Positions 27,758 to 36,852 are shown, numbered from the stretch's first letter. The stretch: DNA of 64,000 bases from Spirosoma oryzicola (GCF_021233055.1 NZ_CP089538.1:1779501-1843500); one strand, 5' to 3'. Notes: generated from the letters alone by a model not told the origin. Numbers and translations are program-made.

Positions 27758-27821
27758 GTCAGCGGGACCGCCATGTGGTGTCGGTTTCTCAAAACCGACA
27801 CCACATGGCGGTCCCGCTGAC
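27758..27821. repeat. Perfect palindrome with GTGTCGG core (copy 2)
   Basis: Perfect 30-nt arms (27758-27787, 27792-27821) with loop CTCA. The inner 14 bp are identical to the palindrome at 14451-14508 and the loop is its reverse complement, so the core is in opposite orientation. The outer 16 bp differ. It lies 53 nt beyond the pyrB stop, with no T-run. Confidence 0.9.
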
Positions 27822-27874
27822 ACTGCTCTTCCAGCCCGCATGGGCGTCAATCAGCGAACTATTATCAAACGTTT

Positions 27875-28798
27875 CTACAATTGGGCCAGTAAATAAAGCA
27901 CCGCCATACGAACCGCAACGCCATTCTCGACCTGATCCAGAATAATCGAATGCGATGAGTCGGCAGCATCGGAAGTCAGTTCGACACCCCGGTTGATGGG
28001 GCCAGGGTGCATCAGAACGATAGGCCGATCGAGTTCGTCGAGCATTTGCTTCGAAATGCCGAAGTACAGCGAATACTCGCGTAACGACGGGAAGTATTTG
28101 ATTTGCTGGCGTTCCAGCTGAATGCGAAGCACGTTCGCCACATCGCACCAGGCCAGGGCCGCCCGAACGTCATGCCCGACTTTCACCCCAAGGGCTTCGA
28201 TGTGTTTTGGAATAAGCGTTTTGGGGCCACACACCATCACTTCGGCTCCTTGTTTCTGCAAACAGAAAATATTGGACAGCGCTACCCGCGAGTGGGTAAT
28301 GTCGCCGATGATGGCAATGCGCTTACCAGCTACGTCGCCGAGCTTTTCGCGAATGGAAAAGGAATCCAGCAACGCCTGGGTCGGGTGTTCGTGGGTGCCG
28401 TCGCCCGCGTTGACGACATTGGCGTTGATGTGCTTGGTCAGGTAGTGCGGAGCGCCGGGGCTGCTGTGCCGCATCACGACCATATCCACTTTCATCGCCA
28501 GAATGTTGTTGACCGTATCCAGTAAGGTTTCGCCCTTCTTCACCGAGCTGCCCGACGCCGAAAAATTAACGACATCCGCCGACAATCGCTTTTCGGCTAG
28601 TTCAAACGACAGTCGGGTACGGGTCGAATTCTCGAAGAAAACGTTGGCGATGGTCACATCACGCAACGAGGGAACCTTCTTAATCGGGCGGTTGATGACT
28701 TCTTTGAACTGCCCAGCCGTTTCTAGAATGAGCTGAATGTCAGATTCGGTCAGGTCTTTAATGCCCACCAGATGGCGGACGCTGAGAGATTGGGCCAT
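27875..28798 (-). CDS. pyrB: Aspartate carbamoyltransferase catalytic chain
   Basis: A 307-aa enzyme that joins carbamoyl phosphate and aspartate in the second step of pyrimidine synthesis. It has the carbamoyl-phosphate loop FENSTRTRLSFE (about 55-66), the Lys-bearing loop SASGSSVKKGETL (about 77-89), GTHEHPTQALLD (about 132-143) and the C-terminal HPGPINRGVEL. No regulatory chain gene is adjacent. I placed the start at 28798 (MAQSLSVRHL): the promoter element at 28824-28831 lies inside the longer frame that would begin at 28852. It is transcribed separately from the sulfatase upstream, with a 20-nt leader or so. Confidence 0.95.
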   Translation of the reverse strand: MAQSLSVRHLVGIKDLTESDIQLILETAGQFKEVINRPIKKVPSLRDVTIANVFFENSTRTRLSFELAEKRLSADVVNFSASGSSVKKGETLLDTVNNILAMKVDMVVMRHSSPGAPHYLTKHINANVVNAGDGTHEHPTQALLDSFSIREKLGDVAGKRIAIIGDITHSRVALSNIFCLQKQGAEVMVCGPKTLIPKHIEALGVKVGHDVRAALAWCDVANVLRIQLERQQIKYFPSLREYSLYFGISKQMLDELDRPIVLMHPGPINRGVELTSDAADSSHSIILDQVENGVAVRMAVLYLLAQL

Positions 28799-28823
28799 GG
28801 AAGCAGTAAAACTATAAATTGGG

Positions 28824-28831
28824 CAAAGATA
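28824..28831 (-). promoter_or_regulatory. Bacteroidota promoter of pyrB
   Basis: Minus-strand TATCTTTG matches TAnnTTTG exactly; a TTG lies 18 nt further upstream (28850-28852), so both the -7 and -33 elements are present. It ends 25 nt before the pyrB ATG. Confidence 0.7.
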
Positions 28832-28871
28832 GTGGTCTGCTTCACGGAACAAGTCATAGAAGGCTATTTTT

Positions 28872-30296
28872 TCATTGCTTTACCAGGGGAAAGAGTGCGG
28901 ACTCAACGTGCGAACTGGTCATCAATCGGCCCAGTTCGTCCGCTTTGTCGGGGTATTGGGCCGCTAGGTTTTTGGTTTCGCCAGGGTCTTTTGACAAGTC
29001 ATAAAGCTCGACTAGCCCCTTCGGATTCTGGACAACCTGTAGCCGAACCGCTTTCCAGTTGCCCTGACGGATAGCCTGTTTGCCACCTCCTTCGTGAAAT
29101 TCCCAATACAGATAATCGTGTTTTTGCTGCGTTCCTCGGCCCGTCAGCGACGAAACAAAGGATAGACCATCAATTGGAGTAGTTGACTTGGCTCCTGCCA
29201 GTTCGGCAAAAGTGGGAAACAGATCCCAGAATGCGCCCATGTAATCGCTTTTCGATCCCGACTTGATGACGCCGGGCCAGCGGGCGAGGAAAGGCTCCCG
29301 GATACCCCCTTCGTACAAATCCCGTTTGACACCCCGAAAGCCACCACCACTGTTGAAAAATTGAGGATCGGCTCCTCCTTCCGTATGTGGGCCGTTGTCG
29401 CTGGTAAAAATGACCAGCGTGTTCTGGTCCAGTCCTTTCGCTTTCAACGAAGCCATCAACTGACCGACATACAGGTCGAGCCGGGCTACCATAGCGGCAA
29501 ACGTAGCCCGTGGATAGGCCTGCGAGGTATACCCACCCGTTTTGGCGTCGGGTCCATAGTCGGCTCCGTTGAACGGTTTCTCATCGAATTTTCCTTTGTA
29601 CTGCGCAAACAGACTGTCGTCGGGGACGAGCAGTTCGGCATGAGGGAGGGTGTAGGGCAAAAAAAGAAAGAACGGTTGTCTGCCCGTCTGTTCGTTCAAA
29701 AACTGAAGCGCCTGTTTCTGAATAAGATCCGGCGCATAGTCGCGGGCTTGTTTCAGGTCCTGATTGCCAGCTAGCACAATCTTCTGATCGTTATGCCAAA
29801 GATGATCGGGATAATAACGGTGGGCCAGCGCCTGACAGTTGTAGCCATAAAACTGGTCGAACCCTTGTCGGGTTGGGTCGCCCTCCGAACCGACGGGGCC
29901 TAATCCCCATTTGCCGAATGCCGCCGTGGTATAGCCCGCTTTTTTTAACAGTTCAGCCATGGTAACGACCGAATCAGCGATGGGTTGCTGGCCCTCGGGC
30001 TTTACTTCTTTGTTCCCCCGTATGTACGTATGGCCCGTATGCTGCCCCGTCATAAGTGATGAGCGCGACGGGGCACAGACGGATGTACCCGCGTAAAACT
30101 GAGTGAACTGCATTCCTTCCTTGGCCAGCCGATCAATATGGGGTGTCTTGATTCGTTTCTGTCCATTAACGCCAATGTCGCCGTACCCCAGATCATCCGC
30201 CAGAATGACGACGATGTTGGGGCGGCTAGGTGTCTGCGCGTAGTTGACAAGAATAAAAGAAAGACTAATGGAAAGGCAGAGAAGAAAGGTTTTCAT
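28872..30296 (-). CDS. Arylsulfatase-family sulfatase, secreted
   Basis: A 474-aa secreted sulfatase with a signal peptide (cut near NYAQT). The metal-binding start is PNIVVILADDLGYGD (26-40). The Cys-type activation motif is CAPSR at 74-78, where Cys 74 should be converted to formylglycine by a sulfatase-maturating enzyme. Further signatures are GKWGLGPVG and FTSDNGPHTEGG. It hydrolyses sulfate esters, probably on algal or animal glycans or aryl sulfates; specificity cannot be told. It lies 34 nt behind the M28 peptidase gene and may be in an operon with it. No maturase gene (anSME or FGE) is in this window. Confidence 0.93.
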   Translation of the reverse strand: MKTFLLCLSISLSFILVNYAQTPSRPNIVVILADDLGYGDIGVNGQKRIKTPHIDRLAKEGMQFTQFYAGTSVCAPSRSSLMTGQHTGHTYIRGNKEVKPEGQQPIADSVVTMAELLKKAGYTTAAFGKWGLGPVGSEGDPTRQGFDQFYGYNCQALAHRYYPDHLWHNDQKIVLAGNQDLKQARDYAPDLIQKQALQFLNEQTGRQPFFLFLPYTLPHAELLVPDDSLFAQYKGKFDEKPFNGADYGPDAKTGGYTSQAYPRATFAAMVARLDLYVGQLMASLKAKGLDQNTLVIFTSDNGPHTEGGADPQFFNSGGGFRGVKRDLYEGGIREPFLARWPGVIKSGSKSDYMGAFWDLFPTFAELAGAKSTTPIDGLSFVSSLTGRGTQQKHDYLYWEFHEGGGKQAIRQGNWKAVRLQVVQNPKGLVELYDLSKDPGETKNLAAQYPDKADELGRLMTSSHVESALFPLVKQ

Positions 30297-30330
30297 AGGC
30301 TGCTGGTTACTGTTTCGGTATTCGCGGAGG

Positions 30331-31263
30331 TTATTTTACCGCCGTGAAATTCATTTTCGGCTGCTGCATGGCGTTTTCCAGAATCTTTATTTCAAGCTGG
30401 AGAATCGCTTCTTCCGCTTTGCTGTCGATCTTGTCGGGATCGTCGGAGGGTTTGTGGTAGTCGGGGTGGCCGCCCGTGTGAAAGAACAGCACCGGAATCT
30501 GTTTGGCGTAAAAAGCCGCGTTGTCGGAGCCTCCATTGCCGGGACGATCCGTGAAAAACTTGATTGTACTTTCGACGCCCTTGAACACAGTCGGCCAGGC
30601 ATCGCTCGTTCCGTAACCACCAATGCCAACGCCCCGCTCAGGATTGTAGCGGCCAATCATGTCCATACAGATCATAAAATTCATTTTCTCCAACGGCAAT
30701 GTCGGATTATTGAGAAAGTAGCGGGAGCCCTGCAAGCCTAGCTCTTCAGCACCAAAGGCCATAAATAAGAAATTATATGGCTCTTTGACGTTGTTTTTAG
30801 CGAAATACTGTGCTAACTCCAGCAAACCAGCCACACCCGATGCATTATCATCGGCTCCGTTATGAATCTTTCCTTCGGGTTGCGTCTCCAGCGAACTACC
30901 CTGCCGACCCAAGCCGAGGTGATCATAGTGAGCGCCGATGACAATGGTGTACGGTGCGCCGTTGTCCAGAAAACCAATCACATTGGCGGCTTTTGGTAAA
31001 CTGTCAGCAACGACTACCCGTCTGATTTTTGCCGTAAACGGCTGGTAATAGCCATTGGTGCCCAATGGTAATAGTTTGTACTTGCGAAACTGTTTGGCGA
31101 TGTACGCAGCTGCTTTAGCATTTTCGGGGCTGCCTGTACCCCGGCCCTGCATCTTATCGGAAGCGAGTTTGTCGATGTGTTGAGCAATCCGTTTGGCGGA
31201 TGGCGTCTGCCCAAAAAGGGGGGCAGCTAAAAAAACCAAGAAAAAGAGAAAGCGGTTTTGCAT
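30331..31263 (-). CDS. M28-family zinc aminopeptidase, secreted
   Basis: A 310-aa secreted aminopeptidase (signal peptide ending near LFGQT). Zinc ligands and catalytic residues are in place: GAHYDHLG (His 112), NGADDNASG (Asp 138 bridging), GAEELGLQGS (Glu 173 and Glu 174), then MDMIG and a C-terminal HTGGHPDYHKPSDD with the last His. It has no PA domain. Members release N-terminal amino acids from peptides in the periplasm. It starts the transcription unit that also contains the sulfatase; the promoter is at 31286-31293. Confidence 0.93.
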   Translation of the reverse strand: MQNRFLFFLVFLAAPLFGQTPSAKRIAQHIDKLASDKMQGRGTGSPENAKAAAYIAKQFRKYKLLPLGTNGYYQPFTAKIRRVVVADSLPKAANVIGFLDNGAPYTIVIGAHYDHLGLGRQGSSLETQPEGKIHNGADDNASGVAGLLELAQYFAKNNVKEPYNFLFMAFGAEELGLQGSRYFLNNPTLPLEKMNFMICMDMIGRYNPERGVGIGGYGTSDAWPTVFKGVESTIKFFTDRPGNGGSDNAAFYAKQIPVLFFHTGGHPDYHKPSDDPDKIDSKAEEAILQLEIKILENAMQQPKMNFTAVK

Positions 31264-31285
31264 AAAATACTTTAGACGAAAAGCC

Positions 31286-31293
31286 CAAAGATA
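31286..31293 (-). promoter_or_regulatory. Bacteroidota -7 promoter element of the M28 gene
   Basis: Minus-strand TATCTTTG, an exact TAnnTTTG match, ends 22 nt before the ATG at 31263; a TTG lies 23 nt upstream of it. Confidence 0.6.
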
Positions 31294-31435
31294 CTAACCA
31301 CTTACGCTACCAGAGACAATACATACGGCTAATCTAAAACCAGACTTTCATTGTCAGTTGATTAATCTTTTTCTTTTAGCCAATCGGCTAGTAGATGGGG
31401 AAGTTGTTCATTCACTAAAAAATTCATGCTGCTAA

Positions 31436-31605
31436 CAAGCTGTCTAAATTTTTTCCTGAAGGATCGAAGTGAGTGTTTTTTGCCATCCCGGGGAACGAGG
31501 GATCTTTGCGAACCGGTACTTTATATTATTTCCGAAGATCCCTCGTTCCTCGGGATGACAAAAATGGTACAAAAATAAATTCTTAGACAGTCTCTAGAGG
31601 AAGGA
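31436..31605. repeat. MITE-like repeat element, long form
   Basis: A non-coding element of about 170 bp. Both ends carry TGTCTAA in inverted orientation (31441-31447, and TTAGACA at 31583-31589). The centre is an inverted repeat with 30-nt arms (31477-31506 and 31535-31564, two mismatches) that read around CATCCCG and GAACGAGGGATCTT, around a 28-nt spacer. The left end aligns well for about 50 nt with the reverse complement of the short form at 45017-45118. No transposase. Confidence 0.75.
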
Positions 31606-31859
31606 TATTAAAGTGCGCTAGTCGAACGGCATAGTTTAAACATTCTTGAATATCATCGGCTTACAGACCTGGATAATCAGCTATGATTTCAGACTATGTC
31701 ATTCCGCTGGCTAACAATTCTAGAATTGTCGTGACTTACAGCCGTGACCCACGAATCGTGGGTTTGCCGTGGCATATAGTTGGGTCAATGGTAATTCGGG
31801 TCAGCATAGTCTCTATGTTTATGTAAAAGTAAGACAGAGAATAGTATTCGCAATTTGCT

Positions 31860-33419
31860 CTATTTCAACACGACACAACTGTAAGCAGGTACGGTCAGGC
31901 GGTCACTGTTGAGCGAGCTACCTGCTGCGCCTTCAAAAACGATGGCTGTACACCATTCTTCCGTTGGCGAGAAGAAGACATCAATCGATTTTTTGGTCAG
32001 GTTATGAACAACCAGTACACGCTGACCGTCTGAGCCATTTTGCCGGATGAATGCGACAACGCCCTTCTGGCGGATACCCGACTGGCTCAATAGGCTCAGG
32101 TTGTTATTCAGAACGGGATGGGTATTCCGGTAGTGGATCAGGCGTTGGTAGTGGTTGAAAAGCGAGTTCGGGTCCGACTGCTGCTGAGCCAGTGGCTGAA
32201 TCGTCTGGCTGGTACTGTAGCGACCCCGACGCCAGCGCGTCCGTTGTTTGTCCCGTTCCCGAATGTCCCACAAAAACGGTTCCCGTATAAACTCATCCGG
32301 CTTCATACCCAACATCCCGATTTCTTCGCCATAATACAGATAGGGAAGGCCGGGCAATGTCAGCAAGAGATTGGCCGCTACTTTCAATTGATCAATATTT
32401 CCATGAAGCAGACTGCCAATCCGGTTCTGGTCATGGTTTGACAGGAGTAAGGCGTCAATAAATTGAGGGTTAACCGTTCGGAAGGTGGCGTGGACATATG
32501 AAAGATACTCCACCAAGTCTTCGGTGTCATTTTCTTTCTGAACGATCTCCGCGATCATCAATTGAAGGTCGAAATTGAAATTGGCTTTCAACCCCCGGAA
32601 ATAAGGCGCAATGTGTTCGGGGCGGGTCCAGACTTCGCCGACGGTATAGGCACCGGGCTTAGCCGCTTCGACTACCTGCCCGAATTGTGCCCAAAACTCA
32701 TGATTTTTAGGTTCTTCAAACTCGCGGTATAAATGACGTGCCGCGTCGAGCCGGAAACCGTCTACGCCAATGTCGTTGAGCCAATAGCGAACAATCTTAA
32801 AAACTTCGTCCCGTACCGGCTGATAGTCGAAATTCAGGTCGGGCATACCGCTCCAGAACATGCCGTAATACCGTTCGGGGTAGGCTGCTCCACGGACTGC
32901 GTGCCAGGGGTTTCGTTCGCCCGAATCGGCCGTAATGTCGCGGGTTGCCAGCTTACGCCGTTTGATCTCGTCAGGGCGAAGCCATTTATAGTAGTTCCAG
33001 TACGGGTTATCAGGCCCCTTTGATGCTTCCTCAAACCACGGATGTTTGATGCTGGTGTGGTGGAGAACCAGGTCGATAATAACGCCAATACCCCGCTGGT
33101 GCGCTTCGGTAACGAGCCGCTTAAAATCGTCCATCGTTCCATACTCCGGATCAATGCCATAGTAATCCGTCACATCGTACTTATGGTACGTTGGCGACGG
33201 GCTGATCGGCATGAGCCAGATCGTCGATACGCCAAGGTCTTTCAGGTAATCAAGTTTGCTGGTAACCCCGTTCAGGTCGCCGATGCCATCGCCGTTGGAG
33301 TCGGCAAAGGAACGGACAAAAATTTCGTAGTGAACCCCCGTCTGGCCGACCGAAGGAGAAGACGCATCAGCTGTAAAGCGTGAGCCTACCGCTGATGGCG
33401 TGGCATTATTTGTGTGCAT
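31860..33419 (-). CDS. GH13 alpha-amylase-family enzyme
   Basis: A 519-aa cytoplasmic enzyme of GH13, close to trehalose synthase or oligo-1,6-glucosidase types by region I-IV motifs. VIIDLVLHHTS (region I, about 112-123), GFRLDAARHLY with nucleophile Asp 225, GEVWTRPE with acid/base Glu 262, and LSNHDQNRIGS with the transition-state Asp 330. No signal peptide is seen; the first 25 residues are Ser/Ala-rich. Trehalose synthases are normally longer or fused to a kinase, so a maltose- or isomaltose-acting hydrolase is as likely. It is monocistronic on the minus strand. Confidence 0.9.
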   Translation of the reverse strand: MHTNNATPSAVGSRFTADASSPSVGQTGVHYEIFVRSFADSNGDGIGDLNGVTSKLDYLKDLGVSTIWLMPISPSPTYHKYDVTDYYGIDPEYGTMDDFKRLVTEAHQRGIGVIIDLVLHHTSIKHPWFEEASKGPDNPYWNYYKWLRPDEIKRRKLATRDITADSGERNPWHAVRGAAYPERYYGMFWSGMPDLNFDYQPVRDEVFKIVRYWLNDIGVDGFRLDAARHLYREFEEPKNHEFWAQFGQVVEAAKPGAYTVGEVWTRPEHIAPYFRGLKANFNFDLQLMIAEIVQKENDTEDLVEYLSYVHATFRTVNPQFIDALLLSNHDQNRIGSLLHGNIDQLKVAANLLLTLPGLPYLYYGEEIGMLGMKPDEFIREPFLWDIRERDKQRTRWRRGRYSTSQTIQPLAQQQSDPNSLFNHYQRLIHYRNTHPVLNNNLSLLSQSGIRQKGVVAFIRQNGSDGQRVLVVHNLTKKSIDVFFSPTEEWCTAIVFEGAAGSSLNSDRLTVPAYSCVVLK

Positions 33420-33537
33420 TCAGGAAAATGTAGCTATCCTTTTGGTGAACGGAGAAACGAACGGATGAGTTTATCTTTGCGTCAATCTTGACCGGTTTTG
33501 CCGAGTAGCTAATACAGCTAAAGCAATGAGTAGTTCT

Positions 33538-34137
33538 TTACACGTTGATAGCGTAAGGCTTTAGCGCCTGATAAACCCGGTGCGTTGGCAAACCCATTAC
33601 CGTGTAGAATGAGCCTTCTAACTGGTCGATACCAACTAAACCGATAAAGTCCTGCGCGCCGTAAGAACCCGCTTTATCGAAGGGTTTACACTCGTGGATA
33701 TAGTACGAGATTTCTGCATCGGTCAGCGTGACAAACCGAACGGTTGTTTCATCGGTAAAGGATTGTACGATTGGCTCGGTCGAATCAACGGACGGAGTCA
33801 GGAGGGCAACGCCGGTCCGGACGCGGTGGGTTCGTCCCGATAGCGCCCGCAGCATTCGGCGGGCGTCGGCTTCGTCCTGGGGCTTGTTCATGATCTGGTT
33901 GTCCAAAATAACAACTGTATCGGCGCAGAGAACAATGCGCTGCCCTAAGTCCGGCATAAACTGTTCCGCTTTCTGACGGGCGAGGTATTCGGCCACTTCA
34001 TTGACGGGCATCGTGTCAGGAAAAATCTCGTCGGTGGGACGCGTCTCAATCGTAAACTGAAATCCGGCGTCGTTCATGAGTTGTTTCCGGCGGGGCGATC
34101 CGGATGCCAGCACGAGCGGGTAACGTAAGAGGAACAT
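33538..34137 (-). CDS. Maf-family nucleoside-triphosphate pyrophosphatase
   Basis: A 199-aa house-cleaning pyrophosphatase of the Maf/YhdE type. It starts YPLVLASGSPRRKQLM with the phosphate-binding Ser-Pro-Arg-Arg and has RIVLCADTVVILDN (about 68-81), KPQDEADARRMLRALSGRTH (about 85-104) and DKAGSYGAQDFIG (about 156-168). It hydrolyses non-canonical or m5U/Psi nucleoside triphosphates to monophosphates. It lies divergent to the GNAT gene. Start at 34137 is the natural one; the conserved motif begins at residue 9. Confidence 0.95.
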   Translation of the reverse strand: MFLLRYPLVLASGSPRRKQLMNDAGFQFTIETRPTDEIFPDTMPVNEVAEYLARQKAEQFMPDLGQRIVLCADTVVILDNQIMNKPQDEADARRMLRALSGRTHRVRTGVALLTPSVDSTEPIVQSFTDETTVRFVTLTDAEISYYIHECKPFDKAGSYGAQDFIGLVGIDQLEGSFYTVMGLPTHRVYQALKPYAINV

Positions 34138-34222
34138 GTATAGATCGGTTATGTACTATTGACGCACAAATTTCGGGCTATATTCGTAAAACATACAGAA
34201 TAACCTATAAATCACTAGTCTC

Positions 34223-34753
34223 TTGAGAATTCGTCCTGCTACTGGTGCCGATGCGCCAACACTCGTGCCGTTAGCGGCAACGACCATGCGCGAAGCTTTC
34301 GGGCCCCCTCACAATCCGGCTCAGCTTGTTGAGGAGTACATTGAAACGGCCATCACTGAGCCCATCCTGGAAGCTGAACTGGCCGACCCACGTTCAACGT
34401 TCTTCATCATCGAAAATGATGAACAGATACCCGTTGGTTACGCGAAGTTACGTCGGCATCGGGCACCGCGTCGGTTGGCGCAGTCGCTTGGCGAAACGGA
34501 TAAAGCCATTGAAATACAGCGGATTTATTTGTTGCAGCATCAGACAGGGCAGGGGCAGGGTCGCCTGCTTATGCAACACTGTTTAGACTGGGCGCGTAGT
34601 GCTGGTTACACCGTCGTCTGGCTCGGTGTTTGGGAGCGGAATGAACGCGCACTTGCCTTTTACCAAAAAAATGGGTTCGAGCGCTTTGGGTACCACTATT
34701 TTCAGTTTGGGTCCGAGCGGCAGCGGGATTTTTGGCTCAAAAAACAGTTATAG
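34223..34753 (+). CDS. GNAT-family N-acetyltransferase with TTG start
   Basis: A 176-aa GNAT acetyltransferase. Conserved acetyl-CoA motif A appears as IQRIYLLQHQTGQGQGRLLM (about 93-112, with QTGQGQG for the pyrophosphate loop), and motif B as WLGVWERNERALAFYQKNGF (about 134-153). The frame starts with TTG: the RIRPATGADAPTLV opening is a typical GNAT N-terminus and no ATG occurs before residue 22, so I keep TTG. Acceptor substrate unknown. It is divergent from the Maf gene. Confidence 0.88.
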   Translation: MRIRPATGADAPTLVPLAATTMREAFGPPHNPAQLVEEYIETAITEPILEAELADPRSTFFIIENDEQIPVGYAKLRRHRAPRRLAQSLGETDKAIEIQRIYLLQHQTGQGQGRLLMQHCLDWARSAGYTVVWLGVWERNERALAFYQKNGFERFGYHYFQFGSERQRDFWLKKQL

Positions 34754-34878
34754 CTTCGAGAATTAATCAAGAGCTACAATAGCTGACCTGGCGAAAAGGC
34801 TATGAGTCAGAAAGAAAATAATTTTTGAACCGCCTAAACGAACGGAAGTTTTTACGCTCTAACTAAAAAACACATCCA

Positions 34879-36849
34879 GTGAACCGCTCCTATCCGAATC
34901 TATTAGTGCTGATGCCCTGCCGTTTGCTGGTCTGGTGCATCGCATTACTAGGAGCGGGCGCGTATGGTCAGATCGGTCAACCAGAGAATGATTCGACCCG
35001 GTATGTATCGAAAAAACTAAACGATTCACTCGCCACCAAAACGATCTCAACGATTGCCGACAGCGCTCTTTTGCAGCGAGACAGCGTTTTTTATAATCGC
35101 CTGAAAACAAGAATGTACAAGCATCGGCTGACGCGTCAGTTGTATGACCTTGTTTTTCAGGATGTTTACAACAGCCAGGTTCGGACGGGGGAAGTTAAGC
35201 AGATCGAAGTAAACCCATTCAAAGCCTACGAAGGCCGCATTATTGGCGATATTTACATTCGTCGGCTTGGCGTGTTCGGACATTCCGTTTATGACACGCT
35301 ACGGAAGCCCGGTAACTGGGTTGAACGAACGGGTAACCGACTGCATACCAATACCCGCGAACACATCATTCGTCGATCCTACCTGCTTTTTAAAGAGGGG
35401 GATGCGCTGAACCCGACGGTGCTGCGTGACAACGAACGCTTGTTACGGACGACATCCATCTTTCACGACGCCCGGATTCTGGTATTACCACGTCCCGGAA
35501 GTCGGCAGTTCGTTGACGTATATGTGATAACGCAGGACGTCTGGTCGCTTTCGCCGACAGGTGGCGTTGGGGCGCTGAATCAGTTTAGCGTTGGTTTTGA
35601 ACAACGAAATTTTCGTGGGCTGGGCCATCAGCTGTTTGCTCAGGTTGCTTACTCGGGACCCGATCCGCGCCAGAAGATGGAATACCAGGGGCGCTATACC
35701 GTTCCATTCATTGGCAAAACTTTTTTGACCGCTCAGGCCGAAGTGCTGTATTTGCGCGACCTGAAGCAGGCTGCCCTTCGCTTGTACCGACCCTTTCTGA
35801 CGCCGGACACCAAATATGCCGGGTCAATCGAACTCAACCATACGCAGGTAAACAACCGGTTTGTGGCTCGTAACGACAGCGTACTATTTGTACCGCTCAG
35901 TTACAATTATTCCGATGCCTGGATTGGGCGGTCGTTTCGAATCTTTTATAGCGCGAAAGACGACGAACGAAAAGGCCGATCAAGACTGATCCTAGCCATA
36001 CGCAACACCAATTATGAGTATTTGCGTAGACCAACCGTTACGGCGGATACCAATCAGCTTTATCAGGATAGTCGCACAACGCTGTTTAGTATCGGCTACA
36101 CACGACGAAGATACGTTCGCGATGTACTGATTTACGGTTACGGGCGCACCGAAGACGTTCCGGTCGGAGAGGCCATCTCCGTGGTGACTGGTTTTGATAA
36201 CGCAGAATTAGGCCCCAGAAAGTACGGGGGCTTAAATTTTTCGCAGGGAAAGTACCTACGTAAGCTGGGGTATCTCTACGCCCTGGTGAGTATTGGCGGC
36301 TATATCCGCAATCAGCGGATGGAGCAGGGCGTTTTTTCGCTGGAAGGAAATTATTTCAGCTCACTTCTGTCAACCCGATGGGGCAATATGCGACACTTTT
36401 TTAACAGCCGCTTTTACCTTGGTATTAATCGGTTCGACAACGAATACATTACGCTCAACAGCAGTGGCAGTGGCATTAATACGGACGGAATTGGCATCAA
36501 TAACGATGCATTACGCGGCACGAACCGCTGGCTGATCAACTACGAAACGATCCTATTCTCGAAACTGAACCTAGCGGGATTTCGCATTGCCTTTATCGGA
36601 TTCGCCAATCTGGGGCTCATTAGCTTTCCTGAGCGACCGCTCCTAAGCAGCCCTGTTTACCAGGGTTATGGGATTGGATTTCGATTGCGAAATGAAAACT
36701 TGACTTTCAACAGTTTTCAGATCCGATTTGCGTATTACCCAAACATACCCAACAATACTATTCCGCTCCGGATTGCTTTCGAAGGCATATCGGGATTACG
36801 GTTCCGAGACTTCGATTTAGCAGCTCCGCAATTAATTCAATACCGATAG
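34879..36849 (+). CDS. Outer-membrane beta-barrel protein (BamA/surface-antigen-like)
   Basis: A 656-aa protein with a signal-like N-terminus and a long C-terminal region (about 200-656) of alternating amphipathic strands that ends in an aromatic-containing strand. A POTRA-like part (about 95-190) includes EVNPFKAYEGRIIGDIYI and then the segment DNERLLRTTSIFHDARILV, as in BamA-like surface antigens. It should sit in the outer membrane. GTG at 34879 or ATG at 34912 can start it; the ATG would put the signal (MPCRLLVWCIALL...) right at the N-terminus, so it is a serious alternative. Function, assembly or transport, is not known. Confidence 0.82.
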   Translation: MNRSYPNLLVLMPCRLLVWCIALLGAGAYGQIGQPENDSTRYVSKKLNDSLATKTISTIADSALLQRDSVFYNRLKTRMYKHRLTRQLYDLVFQDVYNSQVRTGEVKQIEVNPFKAYEGRIIGDIYIRRLGVFGHSVYDTLRKPGNWVERTGNRLHTNTREHIIRRSYLLFKEGDALNPTVLRDNERLLRTTSIFHDARILVLPRPGSRQFVDVYVITQDVWSLSPTGGVGALNQFSVGFEQRNFRGLGHQLFAQVAYSGPDPRQKMEYQGRYTVPFIGKTFLTAQAEVLYLRDLKQAALRLYRPFLTPDTKYAGSIELNHTQVNNRFVARNDSVLFVPLSYNYSDAWIGRSFRIFYSAKDDERKGRSRLILAIRNTNYEYLRRPTVTADTNQLYQDSRTTLFSIGYTRRRYVRDVLIYGYGRTEDVPVGEAISVVTGFDNAELGPRKYGGLNFSQGKYLRKLGYLYALVSIGGYIRNQRMEQGVFSLEGNYFSSLLSTRWGNMRHFFNSRFYLGINRFDNEYITLNSSGSGINTDGIGINNDALRGTNRWLINYETILFSKLNLAGFRIAFIGFANLGLISFPERPLLSSPVYQGYGIGFRLRNENLTFNSFQIRFAYYPNIPNNTIPLRIAFEGISGLRFRDFDLAAPQLIQYR

Positions 36850-36852
36850 GGA

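Larger units (their letters stand above)
27462..27874. other. Intergenic region, 413 bp
   Basis: Holds the receptor promoter and operator (27487-27528), a 15-bp-arm hairpin (27616-27659), a short inverted repeat CTTTGAC-TAC-GTCAAAG (27701-27717) and the large palindrome (27758-27821). No reading frame here looks like protein. Three separate inverted repeats in 210 bp is unusual for this window. Confidence 0.7.
31264..31859. other. Intergenic region, 596 bp, the longest in the window
   Basis: Contains the M28 promoter and the repeat element at 31436-31605. The remainder (31606-31859) has no gene-like frame. It does have two short inverted repeats: CAATTCTAGAATTG (31714-31727, a 14-bp perfect palindrome) and CCCACGAATCGTGGG (31748-31762, 7-bp arms, one-base centre), which may be terminator or operator remnants on the way to the GH13 gene. 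Confidence 0.6.
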
